Part shown: positions 41,079 to 49,364 of the stretch, one piece after another
Layout of the letters: every line of letters starts with the position of its first letter
Numbering within the stretch: the first letter of the stretch is position 1
From: Sediminibacterium goheungense
GTDB taxonomy: Bacteria; Bacteroidota; Bacteroidia; Chitinophagales; Chitinophagaceae
Direction: 5' to 3'
Assembly: GCF_004361915.1 (NCBI RefSeq)
Contig: NZ_SNWP01000011.1
Location: 558,001 to 622,000 of the forward strand
Length of the DNA stretch: 64,000 nucleotides
Program-made: the position numbers and the translations under genes
Notes under the pieces: generated by a model
Database searches by the model: none
What the model was told of the DNA's origin: nothing
Seen by the model: the letters and a program-made list of their open reading frames with translations, nothing else

Positions 41079-42002
41079 ATGAGAGCCAGAATTTATAAAT
41101 CTACCGGTAGTTGGTATGTGGCCAGGGCCGAAAATGGGGAAACCTACCAGGCAAGAATCAAAGGGGTAATGAAAATAGAGGGCATTACTTCTACCAACCC
41201 TATTGCTGTAGGTGATGAGGTGGAAATGGAGATTGAAGCTGTTCAGGAAGAATCGGCCATCATCAGTGAGATTTATGACCGGAAAAATTATGTCGCAAGG
41301 GTATCTCCCCATAACAAGCACCAGCATCATATCATAGCATCCAACCTCGACCAGAGCTTATTGTTTGTTACCCTGAAAGATCCTAAGACATCTCAGGGTT
41401 TTATGGATCGTTTTCTTATTTCATGTGAAGCTTTTCATGTTCCGGCCATCATTGTTTTTAATAAAGCGGATCTCTATAAAAAGAAAGAACTGGAAAAATT
41501 TGAGCGCCTGAAAGAAATTTATGAAGCTGTTGGGTATACTGTTTTATTGTGCAGTGTGGCAGAAGAAAAAGGTTTGGAAGAAGTAAAAGCCTTGTTGCAT
41601 AATAAAGTTTCTTTACTCAGCGGACATAGTGGTGTTGGGAAGTCAACCTTTATCAACGCATTGTTTCCCGAGTTCAACCTGCGTACACAGGAAGTAAGTG
41701 GCTGGAGCGGAAAAGGTATGCATACCACCACTTTTGCAGAAATGTTTGATTTACCCGAAGGTGGCCATATCATTGATACACCAGGTATCCGTGAACTCGG
41801 ACTGGTAGATATCAGTAAGGAGGAACTGGCGCACTATTTCCCCGAAATGAGGGAAAGAATGAATGATTGTCAGTTCAACAACTGTATGCATATTGAAGAG
41901 CCCAATTGCGCTATTAAACAAGCAGTGATAGATGGTGAAATTTCAGAAGAAAGATATATCAGCTATCGGACTATATTGGATACGATGGAGAGTGAATGGT
42001 GA
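41079..42002 (+). CDS. rsgA: Ribosome small-subunit-dependent GTPase A (RsgA)
   Basis: RsgA is a late 30S assembly factor. The protein is 307 residues from the ATG at 41079; a TTG start at 41055 is less likely. It has an N-terminal OB-fold, a circularly permuted GTPase domain in the order G4 (FNKAD), G1 (GHSGVGKST), G3 (DTPGI), and a C-terminal zinc knuckle (CQFNNCMH then PNC). The final residues (ESEW) and the TGA stop are made from the left edge of a heptad repeat at 41992, so the repeat defines the C-terminus. Confidence 0.94.
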   Translation: MRARIYKSTGSWYVARAENGETYQARIKGVMKIEGITSTNPIAVGDEVEMEIEAVQEESAIISEIYDRKNYVARVSPHNKHQHHIIASNLDQSLLFVTLKDPKTSQGFMDRFLISCEAFHVPAIIVFNKADLYKKKELEKFERLKEIYEAVGYTVLLCSVAEEKGLEEVKALLHNKVSLLSGHSGVGKSTFINALFPEFNLRTQEVSGWSGKGMHTTTFAEMFDLPEGGHIIDTPGIRELGLVDISKEELAHYFPEMRERMNDCQFNNCMHIEEPNCAIKQAVIDGEISEERYISYRTILDTMESEW

Positions 42003-42127
42003 ATGGTGAGTAGTCAGTAGTCAGTAGTCAGTAGTCAGTAGTCAGTAGTCAGTAGTCAGTAGTCAGTAGTCAATAATGAGTCTATAAAGATAAAGCTTTT
42101 ACTCACTACTGACTACTCACTGCTCAC
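41992..42127. repeat. Heptad inverted repeat with nine tandem AGTAGTC units
   Basis: About nine uninterrupted copies of the seven-base unit AGTAGTC run from 42009 to 42072, preceded by GTGAATG units. The right arm (42100-42127) is the short standard form seen elsewhere, GTGAGCA GTGAGTA GTCAGTA in reverse complement. The left arm has evidently expanded. It provides the stop codons of both convergent genes, rsgA and the aminotransferase. Confidence 0.88.
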
Positions 42128-43330
42128 TTTCTCGTCCACACTTTGCAAAATGATCCTGCAAATCTGATCAAGTTCTTCTGTTGTAATAGATAAGGGTGGG
42201 GCAATTCTTAATCTGTCGGGTGCGAATAGGAACCAGTCGGTAATTAATCCGTTTTTTACGCAGTTGTGTACTATTTTTTGATTGGTAGCTGCATCTTCAA
42301 ATTGCAATGACATCCATAAACCACATGAACGTTTATCTATGATAGCAGGGTGCTGTAACTGTTTCTGTAGTATTTTTTCTTTTTCTTTTACTGTATCGAT
42401 CATCCGGCTATTGGTCAGCACTTCGAAAGCAGCTTTTCCGGCAGCACAGGAAACAGGATGCCCGCCAAATGTGGTGATATGACCCAATACCGGATTATAG
42501 GTGAGGGTAGACATCAGTTTTCTGTCTGCAATAAAAGCACCCAGGGGCATGCCTCCGCCGAGAGCCTTGCCTAATAACAAAATATCCGGTACTACATCAA
42601 ATTGTTGAAATGCCCATAGTGAACCTGTTCTACCAAAGCCAGCCTGTATTTCATCGAAGATGAGCAGTACACAATGTTCGTCGCATTTTTTCCGGATGGC
42701 CTGTAACCATTCTTTGCGGGGTGCTTTGATACCACTCTCAGCCTGTACCGTTTCCAGTATGATGCAGGCCAGATCGGAATCTATGGCATCAAGAACAGTA
42801 TCATCGTTGTAATGATAGTGATGAATATCGGGGAGTAAGGGTCTGAAGGCATTGCGCCAGTATTCACCTCCCATAATACTCAATGCGCCCTGTGTACTAC
42901 CATGATAAGCATCATTAAAGGCGATCATTTTGGATCGGCCGGTAATTCTTTTGGCAAGTTTCATGGCACCTTCTGTAGCTTCTGCGCCGCTGTTGGTAAA
43001 ATATACGCAATTGAGTGAGCCAGGCAGATGGTCGCTTAGTAATCTGGCATACTGTATCTGCGGACTTTCTATAAATTCCCCATACACAATCAGGTGCATG
43101 TATTCAGCTGCCTGTTCCTGTACAGCTTTCACTACATCAGGATGACTATGTCCGATATTACAAACACTAAAGCCGGATATAAGGTCTATATATTTTTTAC
43201 CGTCTGTATCCCAGAGATGAATGCCGGAAGCTTTAACCATTTCAATGCCAATGGGTGCAGGTGAAGTTTGCGCCACATGTTGCAAAAAAACTTGTCTGTT
43301 TGAAATACCGCTCATTTTATTAACTTTCAT
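42113..43330 (-). CDS. Class III aminotransferase (acetylornithine/ornithine type)
   Basis: This 405-residue PLP-dependent fold-type I aminotransferase has the pyridoxal-lysine motif LLGKALGGGMPLGAF near 258-272, the Asp of LLIFDEIQAGFGRTG, and the conserved SGAEATEGAMKLAKR and HGSTQGALS-like segment. The family covers acetylornithine, ornithine and related omega-amino substrates; no arginine biosynthesis genes are near, so the specificity is open. A second ATG at 43315 is an alternative start. The last codons (KVSSE and TAG) are repeat sequence from the heptad element. Confidence 0.88.
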   Translation of the reverse strand: MKVNKMSGISNRQVFLQHVAQTSPAPIGIEMVKASGIHLWDTDGKKYIDLISGFSVCNIGHSHPDVVKAVQEQAAEYMHLIVYGEFIESPQIQYARLLSDHLPGSLNCVYFTNSGAEATEGAMKLAKRITGRSKMIAFNDAYHGSTQGALSIMGGEYWRNAFRPLLPDIHHYHYNDDTVLDAIDSDLACIILETVQAESGIKAPRKEWLQAIRKKCDEHCVLLIFDEIQAGFGRTGSLWAFQQFDVVPDILLLGKALGGGMPLGAFIADRKLMSTLTYNPVLGHITTFGGHPVSCAAGKAAFEVLTNSRMIDTVKEKEKILQKQLQHPAIIDKRSCGLWMSLQFEDAATNQKIVHNCVKNGLITDWFLFAPDRLRIAPPLSITTEELDQICRIILQSVDEKVSSE

Positions 43331-43367
43331 GAAAGTTCAACATTCACTACCCGAAATTCGATAATTT

Positions 43368-43880
43368 ATGCCAGTTATACTGAGTGTTCTTGGTAAAGAG
43401 CCGCAATTTGGTGAAAATTGTTTTATTGCCCCCAATGCAACCATTGTGGGAGATGTTGTCATGGGCGACGATTGCAGTATATGGTTTAATGCAGTGGTTC
43501 GTGGCGATGTGCATTATATTAAGATGGGCAATAAAGTGAATATACAGGACGGAGCAGTGATTCATTGTACCTATCAAAAAAATCCTACCCATATCGGAAA
43601 CAATGTTTCCATCGGCCACAATGCATTGGTTCATGGCTGTACGATACATGATAATGTATTGATTGGCATGGGAGCGATTGTTATGGATCGTTGTGTAGTA
43701 CACAGTAATTCCATCATTGCCGCAGGAGCGGTATTACTGGAAGGAACGGTGGTAGAAGCGGGCTGTATTTATGCTGGTGTACCGGCTAAAAAAGTGAAAG
43801 ACGTTTCACAGGAGTTGATACATGGCGAAATAGACCGGATCTCCAATAACTATGTAATGTATGCTTCCTGGTTTAAGTAG
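43368..43880 (+). CDS. Gamma-carbonic-anhydrase-like hexapeptide repeat protein
   Basis: The 170-residue left-handed beta-helix protein is related to gamma carbonic anhydrases (PaaY/YrdA group). Hexapeptide repeats run through residues 10-130. Metal-ligand histidines are seen in GAVIHC, HIGNNVSIGHNALVHG and onward. The aminotransferase diverges from it with only 37 bp between the two start codons. Activity as a carbonic anhydrase is possible, but many relatives act on other substrates or have unknown function. A heptad repeat begins right after its stop. Confidence 0.88.
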   Translation: MPVILSVLGKEPQFGENCFIAPNATIVGDVVMGDDCSIWFNAVVRGDVHYIKMGNKVNIQDGAVIHCTYQKNPTHIGNNVSIGHNALVHGCTIHDNVLIGMGAIVMDRCVVHSNSIIAAGAVLLEGTVVEAGCIYAGVPAKKVKDVSQELIHGEIDRISNNYVMYASWFK

Positions 43881-43881
43881 G

Positions 43882-44008
43882 GAATAGCATATGGCCTATG
43901 GGTCATAGCGAATAGTTAATGGCTTATAGTGCATGGTTTGGATATTATATTTCTACCCTCTATCAAGCCATTACCTATACGCCATAGGCAATCAGCTATC
44001 AGCATGGC
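43882..44008. repeat. Heptad inverted repeat, units AATAGCA/TATGGCC/CATAGCG
   Basis: The left side reads AATAGCA TATGGCC TATGGGT CATAGCG AATAGTT AATGGCT. The reverse complement of 43965-44008 reads GATAGCT GATTGCC TATGGCG TATAGGT AATGGCT. Both have a seven-base register. It lies between the convergent carbonic-anhydrase-like and bshA genes and provides the bshA stop. Confidence 0.78.
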
Positions 44009-45135
44009 CCCATGCGGCAAAAGCGGCTGTATAGTTTTTCGTAAATGGGAATGATATTTTTAATATCGAATCTGCAGGCCTGTTGATAGGCAGCTTCTTT
44101 CATTTGTTCTAATTTCTGGTCGTCCCGCAATAAATCAATGGCGAACCTGCTCATTGCTTCGATATCGCCCACATTCGCCATATAACCGGTTTCACCCTGT
44201 GTATTGATTTCACTTAAGCCTCCTGCATTGGAACTGATTACCACCGATCTGGCAGCCATCGCTTCCAATGCTGCCAAACCAAAACTTTCATATTCAGAGG
44301 GTAGCAGAAATACATCGCTTACTGCCAGTATATCTTCCATCTGTTCCTGTTTACCCAGAAAACGTACATCGTCTTCAATGCCCAATTCGCGGGTTAATTC
44401 TTCAGTGCCGGGTCTTTCCGGGCCATCACCCACCATCAGTAATTTAGCAGGCATTTGTTTTCTGACTGCTGAAAATACATGGATAACATCAACAACACGT
44501 TTTACCTTCCTGAAATTCGAAGCATGGATCAGTATTTTTTCGCCATTGGGTGCAATTACTTTTCGAAAAGCATCAATCGGTTTTTTATTGAAGCGGCTAA
44601 CATCTACAAAATTGTGAATTACTTCAATGTCCTTATGAATAGGGAAAAATTTATAGGTTTCTTCCCGCAGGTTTTGTGATACGGCAGTAATGGCATCGCT
44701 TTCGTTAATGGAAAAGGTAACTACGGGTTCATAGGTTTTATCTTTACCAACAAGGGTAATATCTGTTCCGTGTAAAGTGGTAATAACAGGTATGTTTCTG
44801 TTGGTTTTTTGCTTTACAATCTGTTTGGCCATATAAGCTGCTGAAGCATGGGGAATAGCATAGTGCACATGCAAGAGATCGAGATCATGATTCATAATCA
44901 CATCTACCATGGTACTGGCAAGTGCTACTTCATAAGGAGGGTAATCGAAAAGCGGATAGGTGGGGACCCTTACCTCATGGTAAAAGATATTTGCATTGAA
45001 AACATTCAACCTTACCGGCTGCTGATAGGTAATAAAATGAACCTGATGCCCTTCGTCGGCCAATGCTTTACCCAACTCTGTGGCCAGTACACCACTACCA
45101 CCAAAAGTGGGGTAGCAGACGATTCCTATACGCAT
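43999..45135 (-). CDS. bshA: N-acetyl-alpha-D-glucosaminyl L-malate synthase BshA
   Basis: This GT4-family glycosyltransferase performs the first step of bacillithiol synthesis, joining GlcNAc from UDP-GlcNAc to L-malate. The 378 residues have the family N-terminus MRIGIVCYPTFGGSGVLATELG, the middle HVHYAIPHASAAYMAKQ, and the GT-B donor motif LLPSEYESFGLAALEAMA with Glu in the EX7E arrangement. Bacteroidota commonly make bacillithiol. The C-terminus ends in RMGPC with the TGA in the heptad repeat arm (43965-44008), so it may differ from relatives. Confidence 0.93.
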   Translation of the reverse strand: MRIGIVCYPTFGGSGVLATELGKALADEGHQVHFITYQQPVRLNVFNANIFYHEVRVPTYPLFDYPPYEVALASTMVDVIMNHDLDLLHVHYAIPHASAAYMAKQIVKQKTNRNIPVITTLHGTDITLVGKDKTYEPVVTFSINESDAITAVSQNLREETYKFFPIHKDIEVIHNFVDVSRFNKKPIDAFRKVIAPNGEKILIHASNFRKVKRVVDVIHVFSAVRKQMPAKLLMVGDGPERPGTEELTRELGIEDDVRFLGKQEQMEDILAVSDVFLLPSEYESFGLAALEAMAARSVVISSNAGGLSEINTQGETGYMANVGDIEAMSRFAIDLLRDDQKLEQMKEAAYQQACRFDIKNIIPIYEKLYSRFCRMGPC

Positions 45136-45168
45136 ATATTCCTTAGTTTAAAAAAGTGTTCCTTTGGT

Positions 45169-45264
45169 GATAGCTTATGGCGGATAGCTAATAGTATATA
45201 TTATACTTATACTACCTGCCATATCCTATAAGCTATAAGCCATTGGCTATTAGCTATTCCATCT
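45169..45264. repeat. Heptad inverted repeat, units GATAGCT/AATAGTA
   Basis: The left arm (about 45169-45200) reads TATGGCG GATAGCT AATAGTA. The right arm in reverse complement reads AATAGCT AATAGCC AATGGCT TATAGCT TATAGGA TATGGCA, all sevens. It lies in the divergent promoter region between bshA and the M28 peptidase gene. Confidence 0.75.
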
Positions 45265-45344
45265 GCAAGTAACAACAATTCCACGAATACTCTTCTCCAT
45301 TCATATAACTGGTTAAAACATGACAAATGATTAACTTTAGCCTT

Positions 45345-46709
45345 ATGAAAAAATTACTCTTTCTTTTATTCTTATCTCCCATTGCTGTATGGGCCCAGCA
45401 GGACGATGCTGTTATGATTAAAAAGATTTCAGATGAAATACTCCGTAATGGTAAAGCTTATGACCTTCTTTATGAGCTAACCAAAAAAGTAGGCGGCCGG
45501 TTGGCTGGCTCGCCACAGATGTATAAAGCAGAAGCATGGGGTGAAAAAGCATTAAAAGAAATGGGTGCCGATAGGGTATATCTGCAGGAATGTCAGGTGC
45601 CCCGTTGGGTTCGTGGTGCCAAAGAAGAAGCACAGGTAATCAATATCAATGGTAAAGCTGTAAGCAGAAAATTGGATGTACTGGCTTTGGGAAATTCATT
45701 GGGTAATGGTAAACCGGTTACGGCTAAAGTAATTGCCTTTAATAGTTTTGAGGAGATGGATAAAAGAAAAGAGGAAGTGAAAGGTAAGATTGTTTATTTC
45801 AATCATTCTTTTGATCCAACCAATATCAAACCCTTTGTTTCTTACGGACAAACAGGTGTTTCACGCAGGGCAGGTCCGGCAGCGGCGGCTAAGTATGGAG
45901 CAGTGGGTGTTATGATTCGCTCACTCACAGAATCAACCGCCAATGATCCACATACAGGCAGCACTTCATATAATGATTCCTTTCCCAAGATTCCTGCGAT
46001 TGCAATGGGACCCAGAGATGCTGACTATATCTGGGAGCTGAGTAAAAAATCTGATGTTATGGTGACCATGAGAACCAGTGCTAAATTTCTTCCTGATACC
46101 ATCGGGCATAATGTAATCGGGGAATTGAAGGGGAGTAAATATCCGGATGAAATTATTACAATTGGCGGGCACCTCGATAGTTGGGATGTAAATGAAGGAG
46201 CACATGATGATGGTGCAGGCGTGGTACATACTATTGAAGTGATGCGTGCACTGAAAGCAATCGGGTATAGACCTCAACGTACCATTCGTTTTGTACTTTT
46301 TGCCAATGAAGAAAACGGCATGCGTGGTGGTAATAAATATGCAGAAGTAGCGAAAGAAAAGGGTGAAAAACACATTTTTGCCCTTGAGAGTGATGCAGGT
46401 GGTTTCACTCCCAGAGGTTTTGGCTTTACCGCTTCTAAAGACAAGCATGATAAAGCACAACAATGGCTGCCTTTATTAAAACCTTATGGAACAGAAGATA
46501 TGGCCGGCAGTGGGGGCGGAGCTGATATTGGACCGCTGAACAGGCTGTTTGGTACACCCATCGCCGGTTTTATTCCTGATCCCCAGCGTTATTTTGATTT
46601 GCACCATGCACGTACCGATGTATTTGAAAATGTAAATAAGAGAGAATTACTGTTAGGTGCGGTGAATATGGCAGCACTGGTTTATCTTGTAGATAAATAC
46701 GGGTTGTAA
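45345..46709 (+). CDS. Exported M28-family metallopeptidase (carboxypeptidase Q-like)
   Basis: The protein is 454 residues from the ATG at 45345, which starts the signal peptide (KKLLFLLFLSPIAVWAQ). The architecture is a PA-domain-like insert (about 120-230) followed by a two-zinc M28 peptidase. Zinc ligands are visible in GGHLDSWDVNEGAHDDGAG (His and Asp), FANEENG (Glu) and DLHHARTD (His). It probably cleaves amino acids or dipeptides in the periplasm or outside. The next gene starts one base after its stop, so the two are coupled. An earlier TTG-type start would only add six residues. Confidence 0.9.
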   Translation: MKKLLFLLFLSPIAVWAQQDDAVMIKKISDEILRNGKAYDLLYELTKKVGGRLAGSPQMYKAEAWGEKALKEMGADRVYLQECQVPRWVRGAKEEAQVININGKAVSRKLDVLALGNSLGNGKPVTAKVIAFNSFEEMDKRKEEVKGKIVYFNHSFDPTNIKPFVSYGQTGVSRRAGPAAAAKYGAVGVMIRSLTESTANDPHTGSTSYNDSFPKIPAIAMGPRDADYIWELSKKSDVMVTMRTSAKFLPDTIGHNVIGELKGSKYPDEIITIGGHLDSWDVNEGAHDDGAGVVHTIEVMRALKAIGYRPQRTIRFVLFANEENGMRGGNKYAEVAKEKGEKHIFALESDAGGFTPRGFGFTASKDKHDKAQQWLPLLKPYGTEDMAGSGGGADIGPLNRLFGTPIAGFIPDPQRYFDLHHARTDVFENVNKRELLLGAVNMAALVYLVDKYGL

Positions 46710-46710
46710 T

Positions 46711-47106
46711 ATGAATAAGCGAAAAATTATCTGGACCATTGTTACTGTGTTACTGGTAGCCTTGTCGATTTTTATATACTGGCGGTATTACTTTATTTAT
46801 GCAGAAGGAACCAAGGCGGGCCTACTGAATACATTTCAGAAAAAGGGTATCCTGTTCAAAACGTGGGAGGGGAAAATTATCCAGAGTGGCTTCCGTGCCA
46901 ATGTACAAAGTAATGAATTCGATTTTAGTGTAACCAGCGAGTCGGTAGCTGAACAGTTATTGCGTTGTTCAGGGAAAGAAGTGGAATTGCATTATAAAAG
47001 ATATATCGGTACCTTACCCTGGAGAGGACTTGAGCGAAATATTGTAGACAGTGTATATGAAGTGAGGGGCGCAGCCACAGAAACTATTATTGCCCCCAAA
47101 CAGTAA
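46711..47106 (+). CDS. Small membrane-anchored hypothetical protein
   Basis: The 131-residue protein has one N-terminal membrane segment (about 6-28) and an exposed domain with GTKAGLLNTFQKKGILFKTWEGKI. This matches a conserved Bacteroidota family whose members I have seen labelled 6-phosphogluconate dehydrogenase, a label with no support in the sequence. The function is unknown. It starts one base after the M28 peptidase stop, so the two are surely co-transcribed. A hairpin terminator lies 65 bp downstream, inside the convergent methylase gene. Confidence 0.7.
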   Translation: MNKRKIIWTIVTVLLVALSIFIYWRYYFIYAEGTKAGLLNTFQKKGILFKTWEGKIIQSGFRANVQSNEFDFSVTSESVAEQLLRCSGKEVELHYKRYIGTLPWRGLERNIVDSVYEVRGAATETIIAPKQ

Positions 47107-47145
47107 TGATTATTAGACTTGTAATTACTGAGGGAAGGATTTAAT

Positions 47146-47844
47146 TTACACCTGTAGTAAAAAAATAGCCAGCCGCTTGTGAATGTCAAGCGGCTTTTTT
47201 TTCCATTCCTGTATGCTTTTGGTTTGAATGGATTCATTAGTGCCTGTAATATCTACTGCAATACAGAGTTTGGTTTCCTGCCTGCAGGTTTGTAGAAGAT
47301 CACTGATCAGCGCATTGTTACGGTAAGGGGTTTCAATAAATAGCTGGGTACAATTTCTTTTAGATGAATCGGTCTCCAGCTCTTTTATTTTTTTCTTTCT
47401 TTCTGTTGTGTCAATCGGCAAATAGCCATGGAACTGAAAGCATTGTCCGTTCATGCCACTCGCCATTAAAGCCAGCAGTATGGAGCTTGGACCAACCAGC
47501 GGTTTTACGGTGGCTCCCATACTTTGTGCCACTTCTACCAATACCTGACCGGGATCAGCAATACCCGGACAACCTGCTTCGCTGACAATACCAATGTTTT
47601 TCCCTGAGCGTAAGCATTCCATGAAGGCCGATTTTACTTCCTGTTCGGCCTTATGAATGGTGAACCACTGGTAATCATCAATCACCATCTCTCTCCATAA
47701 TTTTTTAAAAAAACGACGGGCTGTTTTTTCCTGTTCAACAAAAAAAACAGAACAATCTTTTATAGCATCCAGTATATAGGCTGGAATGGTCTGTAGTGCG
47801 TCTTCATGGAGTACGGTGGGAATGAGATAAACTTTGCCTGTCAT
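47146..47844 (-). CDS. RsmI-like SAM-dependent methyltransferase (tetrapyrrole methylase fold)
   Basis: The 232-residue methylase has the SAM-pocket segments GNIGIVSEAGCPGIADPG and GPSSILLALMASGMNG, which resemble 16S rRNA (cytidine-2'-O) methyltransferase RsmI. The N-terminus lacks the typical GNLGDITLRA opening of RsmI and reads KVYLIPTVLHEDAL, so it is a divergent Bacteroidota branch. The substrate is unproven. It sits immediately downstream of the EI24 gene (3 bp), probably in one operon. Its last codons contain a hairpin that also ends the convergent operon. Confidence 0.82.
   Translation of the reverse strand: MTGKVYLIPTVLHEDALQTIPAYILDAIKDCSVFFVEQEKTARRFFKKLWREMVIDDYQWFTIHKAEQEVKSAFMECLRSGKNIGIVSEAGCPGIADPGQVLVEVAQSMGATVKPLVGPSSILLALMASGMNGQCFQFHGYLPIDTTERKKKIKELETDSSKRNCTQLFIETPYRNNALISDLLQTCRQETKLCIAVDITGTNESIQTKSIQEWKKKPLDIHKRLAIFLLQV
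47171..47203. terminator. Bidirectional terminator inside the RsmI-like gene end
   Basis: AGCCGCTTG (47171-47179) and CAAGCGGCT (47187-47195) pair perfectly and are followed by an eight-T run on the plus strand. It ends the M28 peptidase operon. It lies within coding DNA of the opposing methylase, whose codons here read KKPLDIHKRLA. On the minus strand it is followed by another T-rich stretch. Confidence 0.75.
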
Positions 47845-47847
47845 ATT

Positions 47848-48609
47848 TTATTTCTTTGTCCCGGCAGGATAAATACTGAGTGTTGCGGCAACCACGGCAT
47901 AGGCTGGAGCCAGTATCCATCCGATTACAGGTAGTATATGCATCATGTAAAAGATAATACCATTACCCAATGCCAGGCCTTTATGATGGCCGATATAAAA
48001 AATACTTTCAGCAGGTGTTTTTTTCTGACGTTCCATACTGTAGTCGAGCATGGAGAATCCATAATAATAGCATTCAACGAGAATGGCAAGAATCGGTGTG
48101 AGCCATCCGATTAACGGTATGAGGCTCAGCAATAAAATGGCCAGCAGGTACACGGTTTGCCATACACTGTTTCTCAATGCAATGGAAATACCCCGGATAA
48201 TGTCTTTGCCCAGTTGTTTAAAACTGAAGGGATAATCTTTCCCCTCAATAATAGATGCTGTTTTCTCACTCAGGTAGGCAAACAATGGAGAGCCCAGTAT
48301 CAGGAAAAGATATTTGAACAGCGAAAAATATAAGAGCATCAGTACCAGCCATAATAAAGCGGTTCCAAAAACGAAGAGAAAACCTATAAAACTGCTCGAT
48401 AATTCGTCGATCCAGTTTCTGAGACCCGTTTTTAATGTCATCCAGGCAATAAAATCAGAAGATGTTTGCCCGAAATAGTACATGCCCGTAACAAAAAGCA
48501 GTGTATACAATATACCTGGTATGAGTATCCACTTCCAGAGTTTATGCCGCACAATAAAATGATGCGCCTGGATGTAAGATTGTATGGCAATAATAAGTTC
48601 TTTGAGCAC
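47848..48609 (-). CDS. EI24 domain-containing membrane protein (CysZ-like)
   Basis: This 253-residue inner-membrane protein is of the EI24/CysZ family, with about five hydrophobic segments (30-50, 74-100, 144-175, 200-215, 220-245). Segments such as FPFSFKQLGKDIIRG and GWLTPILAILVECYYYGFSMLDYSMER fit the family. E. coli CysZ moves sulphate; distant members have no proven function. It is in an operon with the downstream methylase. The start is 49 bp from the divergent mpg frame. Confidence 0.82.
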   Translation of the reverse strand: MLKELIIAIQSYIQAHHFIVRHKLWKWILIPGILYTLLFVTGMYYFGQTSSDFIAWMTLKTGLRNWIDELSSSFIGFLFVFGTALLWLVLMLLYFSLFKYLFLILGSPLFAYLSEKTASIIEGKDYPFSFKQLGKDIIRGISIALRNSVWQTVYLLAILLLSLIPLIGWLTPILAILVECYYYGFSMLDYSMERQKKTPAESIFYIGHHKGLALGNGIIFYMMHILPVIGWILAPAYAVVAATLSIYPAGTKK

Positions 48610-48685
48610 CGGGTATATTTTAGATGCACTAAGTTAATGTATTCAGTATGTTTATCGAGTGAAAGCTTTAACAGAATACAGGCAA

Positions 48686-49309
48686 ATGCAGTTGCCGGCT
48701 GCATTTTACCATCGAAAAAATGTGTGTGTAATAGCTAAAGAGCTGATTGGTAAACTGCTTATAACCTGCTTCTCCGATCAATTAACTGCAGGCCGCATCG
48801 TTGAAACCGAAGCCTATAATGGTGTTGCAGATAAGGCTTCACATGCTTATGGTGGTCGGTATACCAACCGAACAGAAGTGATGTATCGAACGGGTGGACT
48901 GGCGTATGTTTACCTATGTTATGGGATACATCATTTATTTAATGTGGTAACAGGAACTGAAGGTGTGCCACATGCAGTATTGATAAGGGGAATTGAACCG
49001 GTTTATGGGGTAGAAACAATGCTGGAACGAATGAAGAAATTAAAGTTGGACCATGCTGTTGGAAGAGGCCCGGGTAATGTATCCAAAGCTTTGGGTATAA
49101 GCGTTGCACATTCCGGTACTGATTTGCTCGAAAAAGAAATATGGATAGCAGACGATGGTTATCGATTTACAAAAGATGCCATCATTACTACACCCCGCAT
49201 TGGCGTGGATTATGCTGCCGAAGATGCTTTATTGCCATATCGTTTTATAGTAAAAGGCCATCCACAGGTAACAAAACATATCCATAATAAAAAGTATAAC
49301 CCTGCGTAA
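48686..49309 (+). CDS. DNA-3-methyladenine glycosylase (AAG/MPG type)
   Basis: This base-excision repair enzyme removes alkylated purines. The protein is 207 residues from the ATG at 48686; a GTG at 48659 would add nine. Family signatures are GRIVETEAYNGVADKASHAYGGRYTNRTEVMY with the catalytic Glu, YVYLCYGIHHLFNVV and GRGPGNVSKALGI. It acts on nuclear-type substrates such as 3-methyladenine and hypoxanthine. A short hairpin and T-tract terminator follows the stop. Confidence 0.92.
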   Translation: MQLPAAFYHRKNVCVIAKELIGKLLITCFSDQLTAGRIVETEAYNGVADKASHAYGGRYTNRTEVMYRTGGLAYVYLCYGIHHLFNVVTGTEGVPHAVLIRGIEPVYGVETMLERMKKLKLDHAVGRGPGNVSKALGISVAHSGTDLLEKEIWIADDGYRFTKDAIITTPRIGVDYAAEDALLPYRFIVKGHPQVTKHIHNKKYNPA

Positions 49310-49316
49310 CCCCTTG

Positions 49317-49345
49317 ATCACCCTTCTCTGCGGTGATTTTTCTTT
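49317..49345 (+). terminator. Terminator of the alkyladenine glycosylase gene
   Basis: ATCACC (49317-49322) and GGTGAT (49332-49337) pair and are followed by TTTTTCTTTT. It lies just after the stop and before the convergent PorP/SprF gene. Confidence 0.6.
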
Positions 49346-49364
49346 TAGTAAATAAACGGATAAC

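Noticed and set aside
41992..42127. CRISPR-like array
   Set aside because: The units are seven bases, contiguous and without spacers, and no cas genes are present.
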